Of a stretch of 64,000 nucleotides of DNA, positions 25,041-33,323 are shown piece after piece (position 1 is the stretch's first letter; the number at the start of each line of letters is the position of its first letter). A program made the translations under genes and the position numbers. The notes under the pieces were generated by a model. That model was given only the letters and a program-made list of their open reading frames with translations. It did no database searches and was not told where the DNA came from. The DNA lies in NCBI GenBank assembly GCA_016281125.1, contig JAEEIA010000056.1, positions 1 through 64,000 of the forward strand, written 5' to 3'. Origin of the DNA: Oscillospiraceae bacterium. GTDB taxonomy: Bacteria; Bacillota; Clostridia; Oscillospirales; Ruminococcaceae.

Positions 25041-26424
25041 TTTTCAAATCCACCTCCGTATGCAATACAGCGCCATTCACATCTGATATAATCAGACCGT
25101 TTTTATCGCGCCATACAAATGATTTTACTTCCGGCTGAATCTCTGCAACATGTACTTCTGCCGGTAAATTTGTCGGTCTTGTGAAACTGCGCCGGTTTCC
25201 GACGCTGAAAGAAAGCGTGCGGCCTGTGATGCCGTCTTTCTCCGTTTCCGTGATTTCCAGATACACCGAACCGCCTAAGCGTTCATCAGTCACCGTGCCT
25301 TTGTCGCCTACCTTATACCGATACATCTTTGAGATGTCCTCGTATACCGGATTATTTATTGAATCCGAGATGTTGAATTTGTAAGCGATAATAGGCTGAC
25401 AGTACCGCCAGAAATAAGAGCTTGCATATTGAATCAGCGCGTCAATATCCCATATAGGCTGTCTAAGGCTTCTGACAATGTTATGCGGAATTTGCCGGAT
25501 AGGAAACGACGAGGGCGCCCATGAGCAAGCCCAATATGCTCCCCATCCGTTCGTAATCCGGAGATATGAAACCATCGACTGCACATCAACCGTCTGCTGA
25601 ATTCCGTATAGGTTGTTACCTACGCGCAAATCAAAGGCGTTTTCTTCGGAATCCTCCATTTCGGTATTGACAGAAAAATAGAAGTTGTCACGGAACAACT
25701 TTCCGCCCGTGACCTCCGTTAGGCCATTGCTACCGAGAATTGCGGCGACTGGTGTCATGCCTTCCGTGACCTCGCGGAGATACGAGATGCCGGTGATGTC
25801 ACTGCCGTACTGAAACAGAAAACTGTGCGCGTCGCTGCCCGCATAGTAAGTGGACATCATCATGATAGACCGGAGCACTTCTTCGCCGGTTGAACCCGCA
25901 ATGAACGGCGGCTGATCATCCAGCACGCCTTCAAAAATCCATCCGTCAGACAGCTGATAGAAAACATGCTCAGCCGTGACATCCACGGTATGCGCCTGAT
26001 AATCCCGCGACACCTGCACGATTGTGAAAATTTGCCCCAAAACTTTCAGATAGTTTCGTTCGAGCAACAATTTCCATTTCCCGTCCTCGTCCATAGGATG
26101 CTTCATGCGCACCGAATATTCACCGTTGAGAACCTCATGCACAATGCATTCCGTCGGGCATAAGATAGCCAAGCCGTTTGAATTGAAGTCGCTTCTTTCG
26201 GATTCGATGTCAAACACACTGATATACGGATTCTGGTCGACGATATTCACGCGAAGATGCGGAATGCCTATCATCAAATCGCAAAACGGATAACCTGCGT
26301 TATACGTTCCTTCGATGTGCCAGATGCCGCCGCCGACCGGCTTTGTTAAGGTGCGTCGAGGATAATCAATAAATTCTGTGTTTGTTAGTGTAGGTTGTCC
26401 GTCTATCTCCCAGATCACCCACAT
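25033..26424 (-). CDS. Tail-associated protein (Tal / prophage tail endopeptidase family)
   Basis: 463 residues. The segment from about residue 75 (VFDIESERSDFNSNGLAILC, GEYSVRMKHPMDEDGKW) through the YLKVLGQIFTIVQVSRD and VTAEHVFYQL blocks matches the Tal/gp44-like fold of Firmicutes siphophages. It lies downstream of the Dit gene, as usual. The extra N-terminal 70 residues (WEIDGQPTLTN...) look like a small addition. It forms the tail tip hub. Confidence 0.85.
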   Translation of the reverse strand: MWVIWEIDGQPTLTNTEFIDYPRRTLTKPVGGGIWHIEGTYNAGYPFCDLMIGIPHLRVNIVDQNPYISVFDIESERSDFNSNGLAILCPTECIVHEVLNGEYSVRMKHPMDEDGKWKLLLERNYLKVLGQIFTIVQVSRDYQAHTVDVTAEHVFYQLSDGWIFEGVLDDQPPFIAGSTGEEVLRSIMMMSTYYAGSDAHSFLFQYGSDITGISYLREVTEGMTPVAAILGSNGLTEVTGGKLFRDNFYFSVNTEMEDSEENAFDLRVGNNLYGIQQTVDVQSMVSYLRITNGWGAYWACSWAPSSFPIRQIPHNIVRSLRQPIWDIDALIQYASSYFWRYCQPIIAYKFNISDSINNPVYEDISKMYRYKVGDKGTVTDERLGGSVYLEITETEKDGITGRTLSFSVGNRRSFTRPTNLPAEVHVAEIQPEVKSFVWRDKNGLIISDVNGAVLHTEVDLKNG

Positions 26425-26436
26425 AAGCTCACCCCC

Positions 26437-27333
26437 TTATGTGTCAGGTACACCGATAGGAAATCCGTTGTCATGCAGCCATTCCTCGTCACGAAGCTGC
26501 GCGTCCGTGCATACCAAGAAATTTGCATTCGCAGGAACGGTCACGGATGACGGATCGTTGACAGCCAATACTGACGGATAGCCTTGTTCTGCCGCCTGAA
26601 TTGTCTTTGCTGCGTTTGAACCGCACCGGAACGCCGATGCATGAGCGCGGAGCGTGATGTGCAGCGCTGTAATATCATCGCCATACAAGTCAAACCATGA
26701 ATACGATGAACCGGAGTAGCTGTTTGTGTCCTGCCTGATTTCCGTGAACCCCTGCACAGCAACCTTGAAATTGCAATAATCCTGTCGGTGACCGAGCGAA
26801 ATGCTTTTGACACCCGCCGCCGTACCGCGAATCATCTCAAAGTTGCAAGCAGAGCAGTACATTTCCATGTCGCCAAACATCGCAACCGGTGACGCGCCCT
26901 GCGCTGGAATAGCGACCATTGCGGAGAACTGTGAACCTGAGCATTGAACATAATTCTGCGTAACAACTTGACCGTCAATCGTGTTCACCCGATACCCGCC
27001 ACGGAATAAACAATCTTTCGGGTACGAATTGTCTATCACCATGTTAATCAGATGCAGCGCGTTCCAGAATTCCAAACGTGCTTGACCTGCTGCCTGTGTA
27101 CTAGTAAAATAGAAATATGAATTCGTCAGTTTCAGATTCTTGACCGTTGTTCCGCGCCCGTAAATCCTGTCGCATTTGATTTGAAAAATTGTGTCAGTGT
27201 ACCCCTCCGGATGCGTTTGCCCGACATCCCACTCGCCAAACTCCGGACAATAGACCTCTGTATCGTCATGCGTGATAGCTACAAGGAACTCGTCCCACGA
27301 TGTCGGGTATTCTTGGTACTGGCAAAAAGACAT
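26437..27333 (-). CDS. Tail fibre/spike-like beta-structured protein
   Basis: 298 residues from ATG 27333 (GGAGGTG upstream). Sequence alternates short beta strands and turns (DRIYGRGTTVKNLKLTNSYF, NMVIDNSYPKDCLFRGGY), suggesting a right-handed beta-helix. Unusually rich in cysteine for a tail protein. Located between Dit and Tal; possibly a receptor-binding element. Function is inferred from position and fold only. Confidence 0.6.
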   Translation of the reverse strand: MSFCQYQEYPTSWDEFLVAITHDDTEVYCPEFGEWDVGQTHPEGYTDTIFQIKCDRIYGRGTTVKNLKLTNSYFYFTSTQAAGQARLEFWNALHLINMVIDNSYPKDCLFRGGYRVNTIDGQVVTQNYVQCSGSQFSAMVAIPAQGASPVAMFGDMEMYCSACNFEMIRGTAAGVKSISLGHRQDYCNFKVAVQGFTEIRQDTNSYSGSSYSWFDLYGDDITALHITLRAHASAFRCGSNAAKTIQAAEQGYPSVLAVNDPSSVTVPANANFLVCTDAQLRDEEWLHDNGFPIGVPDT

Positions 27334-28058
27334 CAGTAACACCTCCAATTCCCGATGACGGTACACCCGCTGACATGCGCTGACACCTGCACAACGTTGT
27401 TCCCGACGCCGAACAGCGGCAGTTTCCCGCTTGTCTTTTCCATGATGCTGATGTTCTCGTTGTCCACGGTTTTGTAAATCAGCATCCGGTTGCTGTCTAC
27501 TGTTATCAGGCCGCTATCGGTGATTGTCAGCGTGTCGCCGTTCGTCGTGATGTACGCGCCGCCGGATGCTGTGAATTTCAGAATAGGTTTGCTGTACCGC
27601 GTGCCGTTGTTGACAATTACTCCGTCCTGCGGCAGCGGGAATTCGTCGTTGTTCACGATGTACCGGAACGGCGACAGCGTCATGCTGATTTTGTAATCAA
27701 TGCGCATCCCGTCCTGCCGTACCGTCGGCTGAATGCCGTCTATCGTCCTGATCTTGAAGTAAAATCCGGAATACCGGCTGATTTGCAGGATTTTTCCGGA
27801 TTGAATCCACGCGAAAAGCTCCGTATCATCGAAATCCGCGCTGCGTGACATCGGGAATTTATAGCAGTTCAGCGTATAGCGGACATTTTCGTAACTGTCA
27901 TCCGAATACACGCCGTCCTCGTCAGAGCCGAACTTAAACGTTGTATAACGCTTCCGCGCCATCGGCGGAATCTGCGGGGTATCGCAGTAAAGTCCTTTTG
28001 TGTCGCAAAGCACGCCGTCCAACTTGAACCAGTCTTTGCTCGAAACAACCAAACTCAC
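27333..28058 (-). CDS. Distal tail protein (Dit)
   Basis: 241 residues from GTG 28058, whose GTGA overlaps the stop of the tape-measure gene; another GTG six bases upstream is too close to GGAGG. Opening VSLVVSSKDWFKLDGV and a later ISMTLSPFRYIVNNDEFPL are typical of the siphovirus Dit family. It joins the tail tube to the tip. Confidence 0.85.
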   Translation of the reverse strand: MSLVVSSKDWFKLDGVLCDTKGLYCDTPQIPPMARKRYTTFKFGSDEDGVYSDDSYENVRYTLNCYKFPMSRSADFDDTELFAWIQSGKILQISRYSGFYFKIRTIDGIQPTVRQDGMRIDYKISMTLSPFRYIVNNDEFPLPQDGVIVNNGTRYSKPILKFTASGGAYITTNGDTLTITDSGLITVDSNRMLIYKTVDNENISIMEKTSGKLPLFGVGNNVVQVSAHVSGCTVIGNWRCY

Positions 28059-30217
28059 GCCCACACACCTCCCCGATAGCCTAATCCGTATCCTCTGGAT
28101 TCACGGCCTTGCAGATCTGCGAGCTGCGTGCTGATCTCGTTTATCATTTGCGCGACCGTGCTGCGCGTTGTGGATTCATCCATCACGCCGGTGCATGTCA
28201 GATTCACATTGATGTTTTCAACATGCACGCCGCCTGTCATTCTGTCATTCAGTTTGTCTGCGAATTTATCCATCCATGAGGTGTTGCTGTCAAGCGGAAG
28301 CAGAACCTCGTCGCCGTTTTCACCGACAACATCATTTGTCAAAAATGCCGGACGGTTTGCATAGAAACCGGTTGCATGTCCGTTTGCTCTCAAATACGCA
28401 TCAATGCCGGCCTGCGGTACACCTGCAAGCCGCATCCCGCGTGCAGTCATTTCAACATCGTACGAATCGTCGGAATCAACCTCTTTTTCCTTTTCTTTGG
28501 CGTATTCCTCCGCAGCATCGTTGATCCACTTCCCGATAATACCGCCGGTTGCCATGTTATGCAGGAAAGCCTGACCGAGCCGCTTGATGATTTCATCCGC
28601 CGTGTCGTAATAGTCAATCTCGCCGACGAAGCATTCCGCCCATGCGCGGGCAATTTCAACCATCAAAGGAGCAACGCCGTTTTCAAGGATTGATTTGATT
28701 CCCTTTGCAAGAGATTTCAATACCTTTTTCGCGGCATCCCAAAACGCTTGACGGTTGTCCTCGTCAGAAAAGTATTCACCGAGTTTTTCAATAATCTGCT
28801 TTGCCGCGCCGAAAAGTCCACCCTCTCCGTCTTTATCCTCTCCGAGCAATGCCTGTTCGATACCGTCAACCAGATTTGCAATGATATCCGGTGCGCTCTT
28901 TACAAAGGCATTGATTGAATCTTGCGAAAGCAGACCATTAATCAGCGCGCCGATGATTTCATCAGCCTTTTGCACGACAACTTTCAGATTATTCGGATTC
29001 GTGATAGAAACGGCAAACTGACCGACAGCAGCAGCAGCACCCTTTGTGATTTCAGTGATTGATTGCGTGTCAATCTTTTCAGGGAACAGCACCTTCACAA
29101 TCTCTTTTGCGGATTCCTTCAGCGATGTAATCAGCTGCGGGAAAATCCGCACGATTGCCGTGCTGACGCTTATAATGCCCTGTGCAACAGATGGCACGAT
29201 AGCCGGTATCAACTGCGGCAAACGCTCCGCAAGGCCTGTGACAAGCATAGACGCGCCGTTGATAATCGAAGGGAGCGTCTGCTCAATGATAGCAGGGAGT
29301 TCCGGTGCGATCTGATCTGCAAGCTCTGTCAGCCCTTCTGTCAGGCGCGGAATAATGTCTTTCAGGTTGTTTTTGATGTTACCGATTGCATCCTTCAGAA
29401 CCTTTGAAAACTGCGCCGGACTGCCGGTGCCGGTCAAGAAGTTTTGCCATGCGGCCTTCATGGAAGCAATGGAACCGGAGATTGTGCGCGATGCTTCATT
29501 GTGCGTTGTACCGGCGATTTTCATTCGCTCCTGCATAACGGAAATCGCGTTCACAATGTTCCCGAACGACATGGAATCTGCATCAACCGTGACACCGAGC
29601 TTTTGCATTTCCTCGTTCATTTGTGAAGCGTCAACGATAAGGCGCTGCATTTCCTCTTTCGTACCGCCGTATCCGAGTTTCAGGTTATCCAGCATTGTAT
29701 AATTCTGCTTGCTGAATCCCTGGTATGCGTTCATGACAGATTCCATACTGCTTCCGTATGTGTTGACATTATCAGCCATGTCAATAATCGCACGGTTTGC
29801 AGCATCTGCCGCCTTTTCTGTGTCGTTGTCAAGCGACTGAAGCAGCGATGCGGAAAAGCTCGTGACCGTTTCCATGTATTCATTCGCGGAAAGGCCTGCC
29901 GTTGTGAATGCCTGATTTGCATAATCAAGCACCTTGCTCGCAGAATCACCGAAAATCTTTTCAACACCGCCGCGCAGCTGTTCAAAGTCTGCAACGGCAT
30001 CAAGGCTTTTCTTCGTCAAGGCCGTAACAGCTGCGCTCGCTGCGCCGATGCCTGCCGCTGCGGTTTTGCCGACACCCGCAAGCACATCGCCGATTTTTCC
30101 TGCTGCGCTTTTCAGGCCGTCACCAAACTTTGAAAAGCTGCTTTTTGCGCCTTCCAAGTCTTTTTCATAGCCTTTTGTATCAAGGCTGATTTTTGCAAAC
30201 AAATCAAATACGTCCAT
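28055..30217 (-). CDS. Tail tape measure protein
   Basis: 720 residues from ATG 30217 (AGGAGG upstream). The N-terminal region (DLEGAKSSFSKFGDGLKSAA ... FEQLRGGVEKIFGDSASKVL) is the TP901-type tape-measure core; hydrophobic helices lie near 35-75 and 270-380. It sets tail length; at 720 residues a tail of about 100 nm would be expected from the usual residue-to-length ratio. It overlaps the frameshifted chaperone extension by 14 bp. Confidence 0.92.
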   Translation of the reverse strand: MDVFDLFAKISLDTKGYEKDLEGAKSSFSKFGDGLKSAAGKIGDVLAGVGKTAAAGIGAASAAVTALTKKSLDAVADFEQLRGGVEKIFGDSASKVLDYANQAFTTAGLSANEYMETVTSFSASLLQSLDNDTEKAADAANRAIIDMADNVNTYGSSMESVMNAYQGFSKQNYTMLDNLKLGYGGTKEEMQRLIVDASQMNEEMQKLGVTVDADSMSFGNIVNAISVMQERMKIAGTTHNEASRTISGSIASMKAAWQNFLTGTGSPAQFSKVLKDAIGNIKNNLKDIIPRLTEGLTELADQIAPELPAIIEQTLPSIINGASMLVTGLAERLPQLIPAIVPSVAQGIISVSTAIVRIFPQLITSLKESAKEIVKVLFPEKIDTQSITEITKGAAAAVGQFAVSITNPNNLKVVVQKADEIIGALINGLLSQDSINAFVKSAPDIIANLVDGIEQALLGEDKDGEGGLFGAAKQIIEKLGEYFSDEDNRQAFWDAAKKVLKSLAKGIKSILENGVAPLMVEIARAWAECFVGEIDYYDTADEIIKRLGQAFLHNMATGGIIGKWINDAAEEYAKEKEKEVDSDDSYDVEMTARGMRLAGVPQAGIDAYLRANGHATGFYANRPAFLTNDVVGENGDEVLLPLDSNTSWMDKFADKLNDRMTGGVHVENINVNLTCTGVMDESTTRSTVAQMINEISTQLADLQGRESRGYGLGYRGGVWA

Positions 30218-30521
30218 CGCGCTCTCCACCTCCTAACTTTTCAAATTCACTGAGTACGCAGTCTGTCACTGCTTCAGCGCTTATTTCCGGCGCGTTCGTG
30301 CCGCGAATGATGTCATATAACCTGTCATGTATAACGCCGCCTGACAGCGTTCTCACGCATTCTCCGATGTATCCCCAGCAGATGCACTCGCGCTCGAACC
30401 GGTCTGCGCATTCTGCAACGTGCTGTCCGATGACTTCATCCCCGAAAAGATCGACTTTGCGGAGGTCAATGCTTGTAAGATATTCTCCGTATCTTTGCCA
30501 CCCAAAGCAGCCATTTTGATA
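30204..30521 (-). CDS. Tail chaperone frameshift extension (T part of gpGT)
   Basis: A 105-codon open frame without its own start, in the -1 frame of the upstream chaperone gene. It contains RKVDLFGDEVIGQHVAECAD and YIGECVRTLSGGVIHDRLYD, and ends at 30204 inside the tape-measure start. The chaperone gene contains T TTT TTT (30527-30521) in frame, a canonical slippery heptamer. Slipping there joins the first 120 codons of the chaperone to this frame, giving a 225-residue product. This is the lambda gpG/gpGT arrangement, common in siphophages just before the tape-measure gene. Confidence 0.75.
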   Translation of the reverse strand, partial: YQNGCFGWQRYGEYLTSIDLRKVDLFGDEVIGQHVAECADRFERECICWGYIGECVRTLSGGVIHDRLYDIIRGTNAPEISAEAVTDCVLSEFEKLGGGERDGRI

Positions 30522-30880
30522 AAAAAATCCATGACGCGCTCAGATGTAAGGCAGTCAAACAGGATGTCAAACATTTCCGCAGGGTCAAGCTCCTGCGCCT
30601 GCTCCGGTTCCATAAACGCGACCAGGCCGACGATTTCAACCGTCTTTTCAACATTTGCGTCAAGGACTGCATCAAGGATTTCGGATACGAACTCATGTGA
30701 TATTGCCTCTTTACCGGCTTCATCCTGTTCTGCATATTTCTTCGCCATTCTGTCGCGAATGCCGCTGATGTTCAGTAAATCATAATATTCCTTTGCCTGC
30801 TTGCGGATTTTGTTTGCCTGCCGCAGGAACTCCGCCGCTTTGCAATTTGCAAGCGTTTTGCGCATGGTATCGTTCGCCAT
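30353..30880 (-). CDS. Tail assembly chaperone (gpG-like)
   Basis: 175 residues. Helical N-terminal domain (TLANCKAAEFLRQANKIRKQ ... VEIVGLVAFMEPEQAQELD ... MFDILFDCLTSERVMDFFIK) as in Firmicutes tail chaperones, followed by a low-complexity Ser/Ala tail. A slippery T7 at codons 119-120 allows a -1 shift. The gene lies between the major tail protein and the tape measure, the conserved place for this chaperone. Confidence 0.8.
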   Translation of the reverse strand: MANDTMRKTLANCKAAEFLRQANKIRKQAKEYYDLLNISGIRDRMAKKYAEQDEAGKEAISHEFVSEILDAVLDANVEKTVEIVGLVAFMEPEQAQELDPAEMFDILFDCLTSERVMDFFIKMAALGGKDTENILQALTSAKSIFSGMKSSDSTLQNAQTGSSASASAGDTSENA

Positions 30881-30904
30881 AGTATCATTTCCCCTTTATG
30901 CAGT

Positions 30905-30938
30905 TAAAAGCCCCTAGAAATGCATTCTAGGGGCTTTG
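30905..30938 (-). terminator. Terminator between major tail protein and chaperone
   Basis: Stem AAAGCCCCTAGA/TCTAGGGGCTTT with a 7-nt loop. On the minus strand a short T run follows (GCTTTTAAC). It likely attenuates transcription after the abundantly needed tail-tube gene. Confidence 0.8.
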
Positions 30939-30950
30939 TCGTGTATTTAG

Positions 30951-31775
30951 TTATGCACCGGCGCTCGTAACATGCACGAGGCAGGTGTCCGTCGCGGTTA
31001 CGCTGCCGACAGTAATGCTTGCGGTGATCGTAGCAGTACCGGCGGCTTCGCCAGTCACAACACCGCCGGATGTTACCGATGCCTCCGTAGAATCATCGGA
31101 ACTCCATGTAACCGTTTCACCGGAAGGCGTTGTCGTTGCCGTGAGGTTGAAACTGTTGCCGACAGCAACGGAGATTTCGTGGTAGTTCAGCTCCACATCG
31201 ACCGCCGGAATGCTGTAATACTCAACAGGGATCACGGAAGGCGCTTCGATTGTGCCGTAACCGGTGATAGTCACCTGGAACGTGCCTTTGCCGCCCTTCT
31301 GCGTTGTGAGCGAAATGCCGCCCGTGGAAAGAGCATTGCTCAGCATAATTGCCGCAAGGCCGCCGCCGACACGCTTCAGAATCAGCGCGAGGTTCTGGAA
31401 ATCGGTTTCCGTGTTCGTGTTGAACCGAGGCGCGACTTTGTTGCCTGTTTTGGTTGCAAAGCCGAGCAGGAACTTGAACATTTCAGCGGTGCATTTCAGC
31501 GCCGTGAATGTGATTGTCGGATTTTCATAGCCTGTGACAACGAGCGTTTCCTTCGGCAGAATGTGAATGTTGTTCACATCTTCCGCAAGGTTTACCGTTG
31601 TCAGATTGAAATTGTGTCCGATATTGCCGCTTGTCGCGCACAGAATATCAGACGCGGACGGAGTTGTGAATGTGCTCGGATTGAAATTCTTGACGATAAC
31701 GCCGGAATCAAACACCATTGAGGCGAATTCTTCCTGCGTAATCACATCCCAGTCCAGAACATTGACCATTCCCAT
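30951..31775 (-). CDS. Major tail tube protein with C-terminal Big_2 domain
   Basis: 274 residues, AAAGGAGTG upstream. Residues 1-190 form the tail-tube domain (ENPTITFTALKCTAEMFKFL; GKGTFQVTITGYGTIEAP). The last 80 residues are a bacterial Ig-like Big_2 domain (VAVGNSFNLTATTTPSGETV, TWSSDDSTEASVTSGGVVTG, AAGTATITASI), which would decorate the outside of the tail and may bind mucus or cell-surface glycans. A terminator follows. Confidence 0.85.
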   Translation of the reverse strand: MGMVNVLDWDVITQEEFASMVFDSGVIVKNFNPSTFTTPSASDILCATSGNIGHNFNLTTVNLAEDVNNIHILPKETLVVTGYENPTITFTALKCTAEMFKFLLGFATKTGNKVAPRFNTNTETDFQNLALILKRVGGGLAAIMLSNALSTGGISLTTQKGGKGTFQVTITGYGTIEAPSVIPVEYYSIPAVDVELNYHEISVAVGNSFNLTATTTPSGETVTWSSDDSTEASVTSGGVVTGEAAGTATITASITVGSVTATDTCLVHVTSAGA

Positions 31776-31788
31776 TTTATCACTCCTT

Positions 31789-32184
31789 TCAGTGATTTGT
31801 GTAGAAGCGGACTGTAATATTCATCAGTTTCCGCTTAATCATATCGTCTGACGGGTCGCCTGTGCTTTGCGCAAACGGCGAACCGCGCATAATCAGGATA
31901 TAGCCGCCATCAACCGGAATGACTTTGCCACTCCTGCCGATTGCTGCGGAAATTTCCTCGACTTTTGCATTTGCTGCCGCCCACGAGGTTGACCGATACC
32001 AGAGCGAAAACGTGAGCGCGGTATCGTACTCACCGAAAGCATCCGTCATCATCTCATATGTCAGGTATGGGAATGACGGCGGGTTTTCAAGCGCGTAAAC
32101 GCTGTTTTCCTCCCATGCATCCAGCCCGAAGCCGGAGAAGAAGCTATACAGCGCCGCCGCTTTCGTTGCTGCTGTTGCTGGCAT
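31789..32184 (-). CDS. Tail terminator / tail completion protein
   Basis: 131 residues. LTYEMMTDAFGEYDTALTFS, YRSTSWAAANAKVEEISAAI and ILIMRGSPFAQSTGDPSDDM, with a final strand ITVRFYT, fit the tail-terminator family. It sits directly before the major tail protein in the transcript. Confidence 0.7.
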   Translation of the reverse strand: MPATAATKAAALYSFFSGFGLDAWEENSVYALENPPSFPYLTYEMMTDAFGEYDTALTFSLWYRSTSWAAANAKVEEISAAIGRSGKVIPVDGGYILIMRGSPFAQSTGDPSDDMIKRKLMNITVRFYTNH

Positions 32185-32566
32185 CGTTTGTCACCTCCGG
32201 TTCTTCGATTTCATTGTCCGGTATCGTCCATAATTTGGCGGATACTGCACGCATGTTCAGACCCGCAGAGGCAGGCGTGTGATTATCTTTGCCAGAGGTT
32301 GTCACGCGGAAAGTCGTTCCGTCGCCCAAACGTTTCACAACATCATTGAACTCCAAATCAACTTCGCGCCCCGTGACAATCGTATACAAGTCATCCACGC
32401 CTTCAGCCTGCGCACGTTTTGCCTGCACAGAGCTGTCAAATCTCAGCGCCGCATTGAACGTTGCTTCGGATTGCGTCCACGTTACAACCGGATTTCCTTC
32501 CGCGTCGCGTGTATGGCTTTTATCCATGAACGCGAATGATTCCTTGTATTCATCAAGTAAACTCAT
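32144..32566 (-). CDS. Head-tail joining protein
   Basis: 140 residues from ATG 32566 (GGAGGTTG upstream). Contains MDKSHTRDAEGNPVVTWTQS and VTGREVDLEFNDVVKRLGDG, then a beta-strand TFRVTTSGKDNHTP; typical of minor head-tail adaptors in this genome position. Exact role not certain. Confidence 0.65.
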   Translation of the reverse strand: MSLLDEYKESFAFMDKSHTRDAEGNPVVTWTQSEATFNAALRFDSSVQAKRAQAEGVDDLYTIVTGREVDLEFNDVVKRLGDGTTFRVTTSGKDNHTPASAGLNMRAVSAKLWTIPDNEIEEPEVTNDASNSSNESGGAV

Positions 32567-33042
32567 AACACGTTCAACCTCCGAAACGCCCGCAGGCGAT
32601 AGCCGAACTGATTGACCCATGAAACAGCAGCGGATGCGCCTGCACTTTGTCCGCCGCTTCCCTTCTGGTATGAATACCCCGCGAAGGATTCAGCGGTGAA
32701 AGGGCTCATGTTTGCGCTGTCTGCCGTTTCGTTTTTGGCTCTCCATGCATCAATGTCCGTACAAAGCTCAATAAATGCACGCGGCACAGACATTTCCCAG
32801 ATTGCGCCGGTAAAGGTTTCATCTGTCAGCACTTTGAGCGAATCAACTGTATTGCAGTACACACCGTCGTTCATTGCTGAACCAACGATGCGGAAGTATT
32901 GACCAGGCTGAATAAAATCAAGCGGTGCGATGGAATGACCGCTGATCTCATATACTCCGGTATGAATAAAAGTCCTGTCGGCCTTTTTTGTTGCCGGAGC
33001 GAAGTAATTTCTGCACTCTGCACAGTAAACGGATAAATCCAT
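32563..33042 (-). CDS. Head-tail connector-region protein
   Basis: 159 residues from ATG 33042. N-terminus DLSVYCAECRNYFAP, then VYEISGHSIAPLDFIQPGQY and a Ser/Gly-rich segment (KGSGGQSAGASAAVSWVNQF) seen in connector proteins of related phages. Its stop overlaps the next start. Function by position. Confidence 0.65.
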   Translation of the reverse strand: MDLSVYCAECRNYFAPATKKADRTFIHTGVYEISGHSIAPLDFIQPGQYFRIVGSAMNDGVYCNTVDSLKVLTDETFTGAIWEMSVPRAFIELCTDIDAWRAKNETADSANMSPFTAESFAGYSYQKGSGGQSAGASAAVSWVNQFGYRLRAFRRLNVL

Positions 33043-33056
33043 CACACCGCCCTCTT

Positions 33057-33323
33057 TCATTCGTCTTTTGGCTTTCTTTTGCGCTTTCGCGGTTCATGCT
33101 CCACGGGAACAGGTTTATCAGCGGATTCTTCGGCATCAGCTGTTTCGCCTGCGCCACGTACCTCCTCGATCAGAGCGATGCCGCGCTTGTTTTGCGTTCC
33201 GGAAAGCTCTTTGATTCGGTTTGCATCCACCGACAAGCCCGCACGCGGGAATTCATCTCCCGCGTGGTACGGATGCTCGTCATCCTGCAAGTCGGTGAAA
33301 TAGGCCAGCACGCGATATTTCAT
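33057..33323 (-). CDS. Small phage head-region protein, basic tail
   Basis: 88 residues. N-terminal beta segment (YRVLAYFTDLQDDEHPYHAG) and a highly basic Lys/Arg/Pro end (EPRKRKRKPKDE). Such small proteins often follow the capsid gene; function unknown. Start overlaps the capsid stop. Confidence 0.7.
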   Translation of the reverse strand: MKYRVLAYFTDLQDDEHPYHAGDEFPRAGLSVDANRIKELSGTQNKRGIALIEEVRGAGETADAEESADKPVPVEHEPRKRKRKPKDE

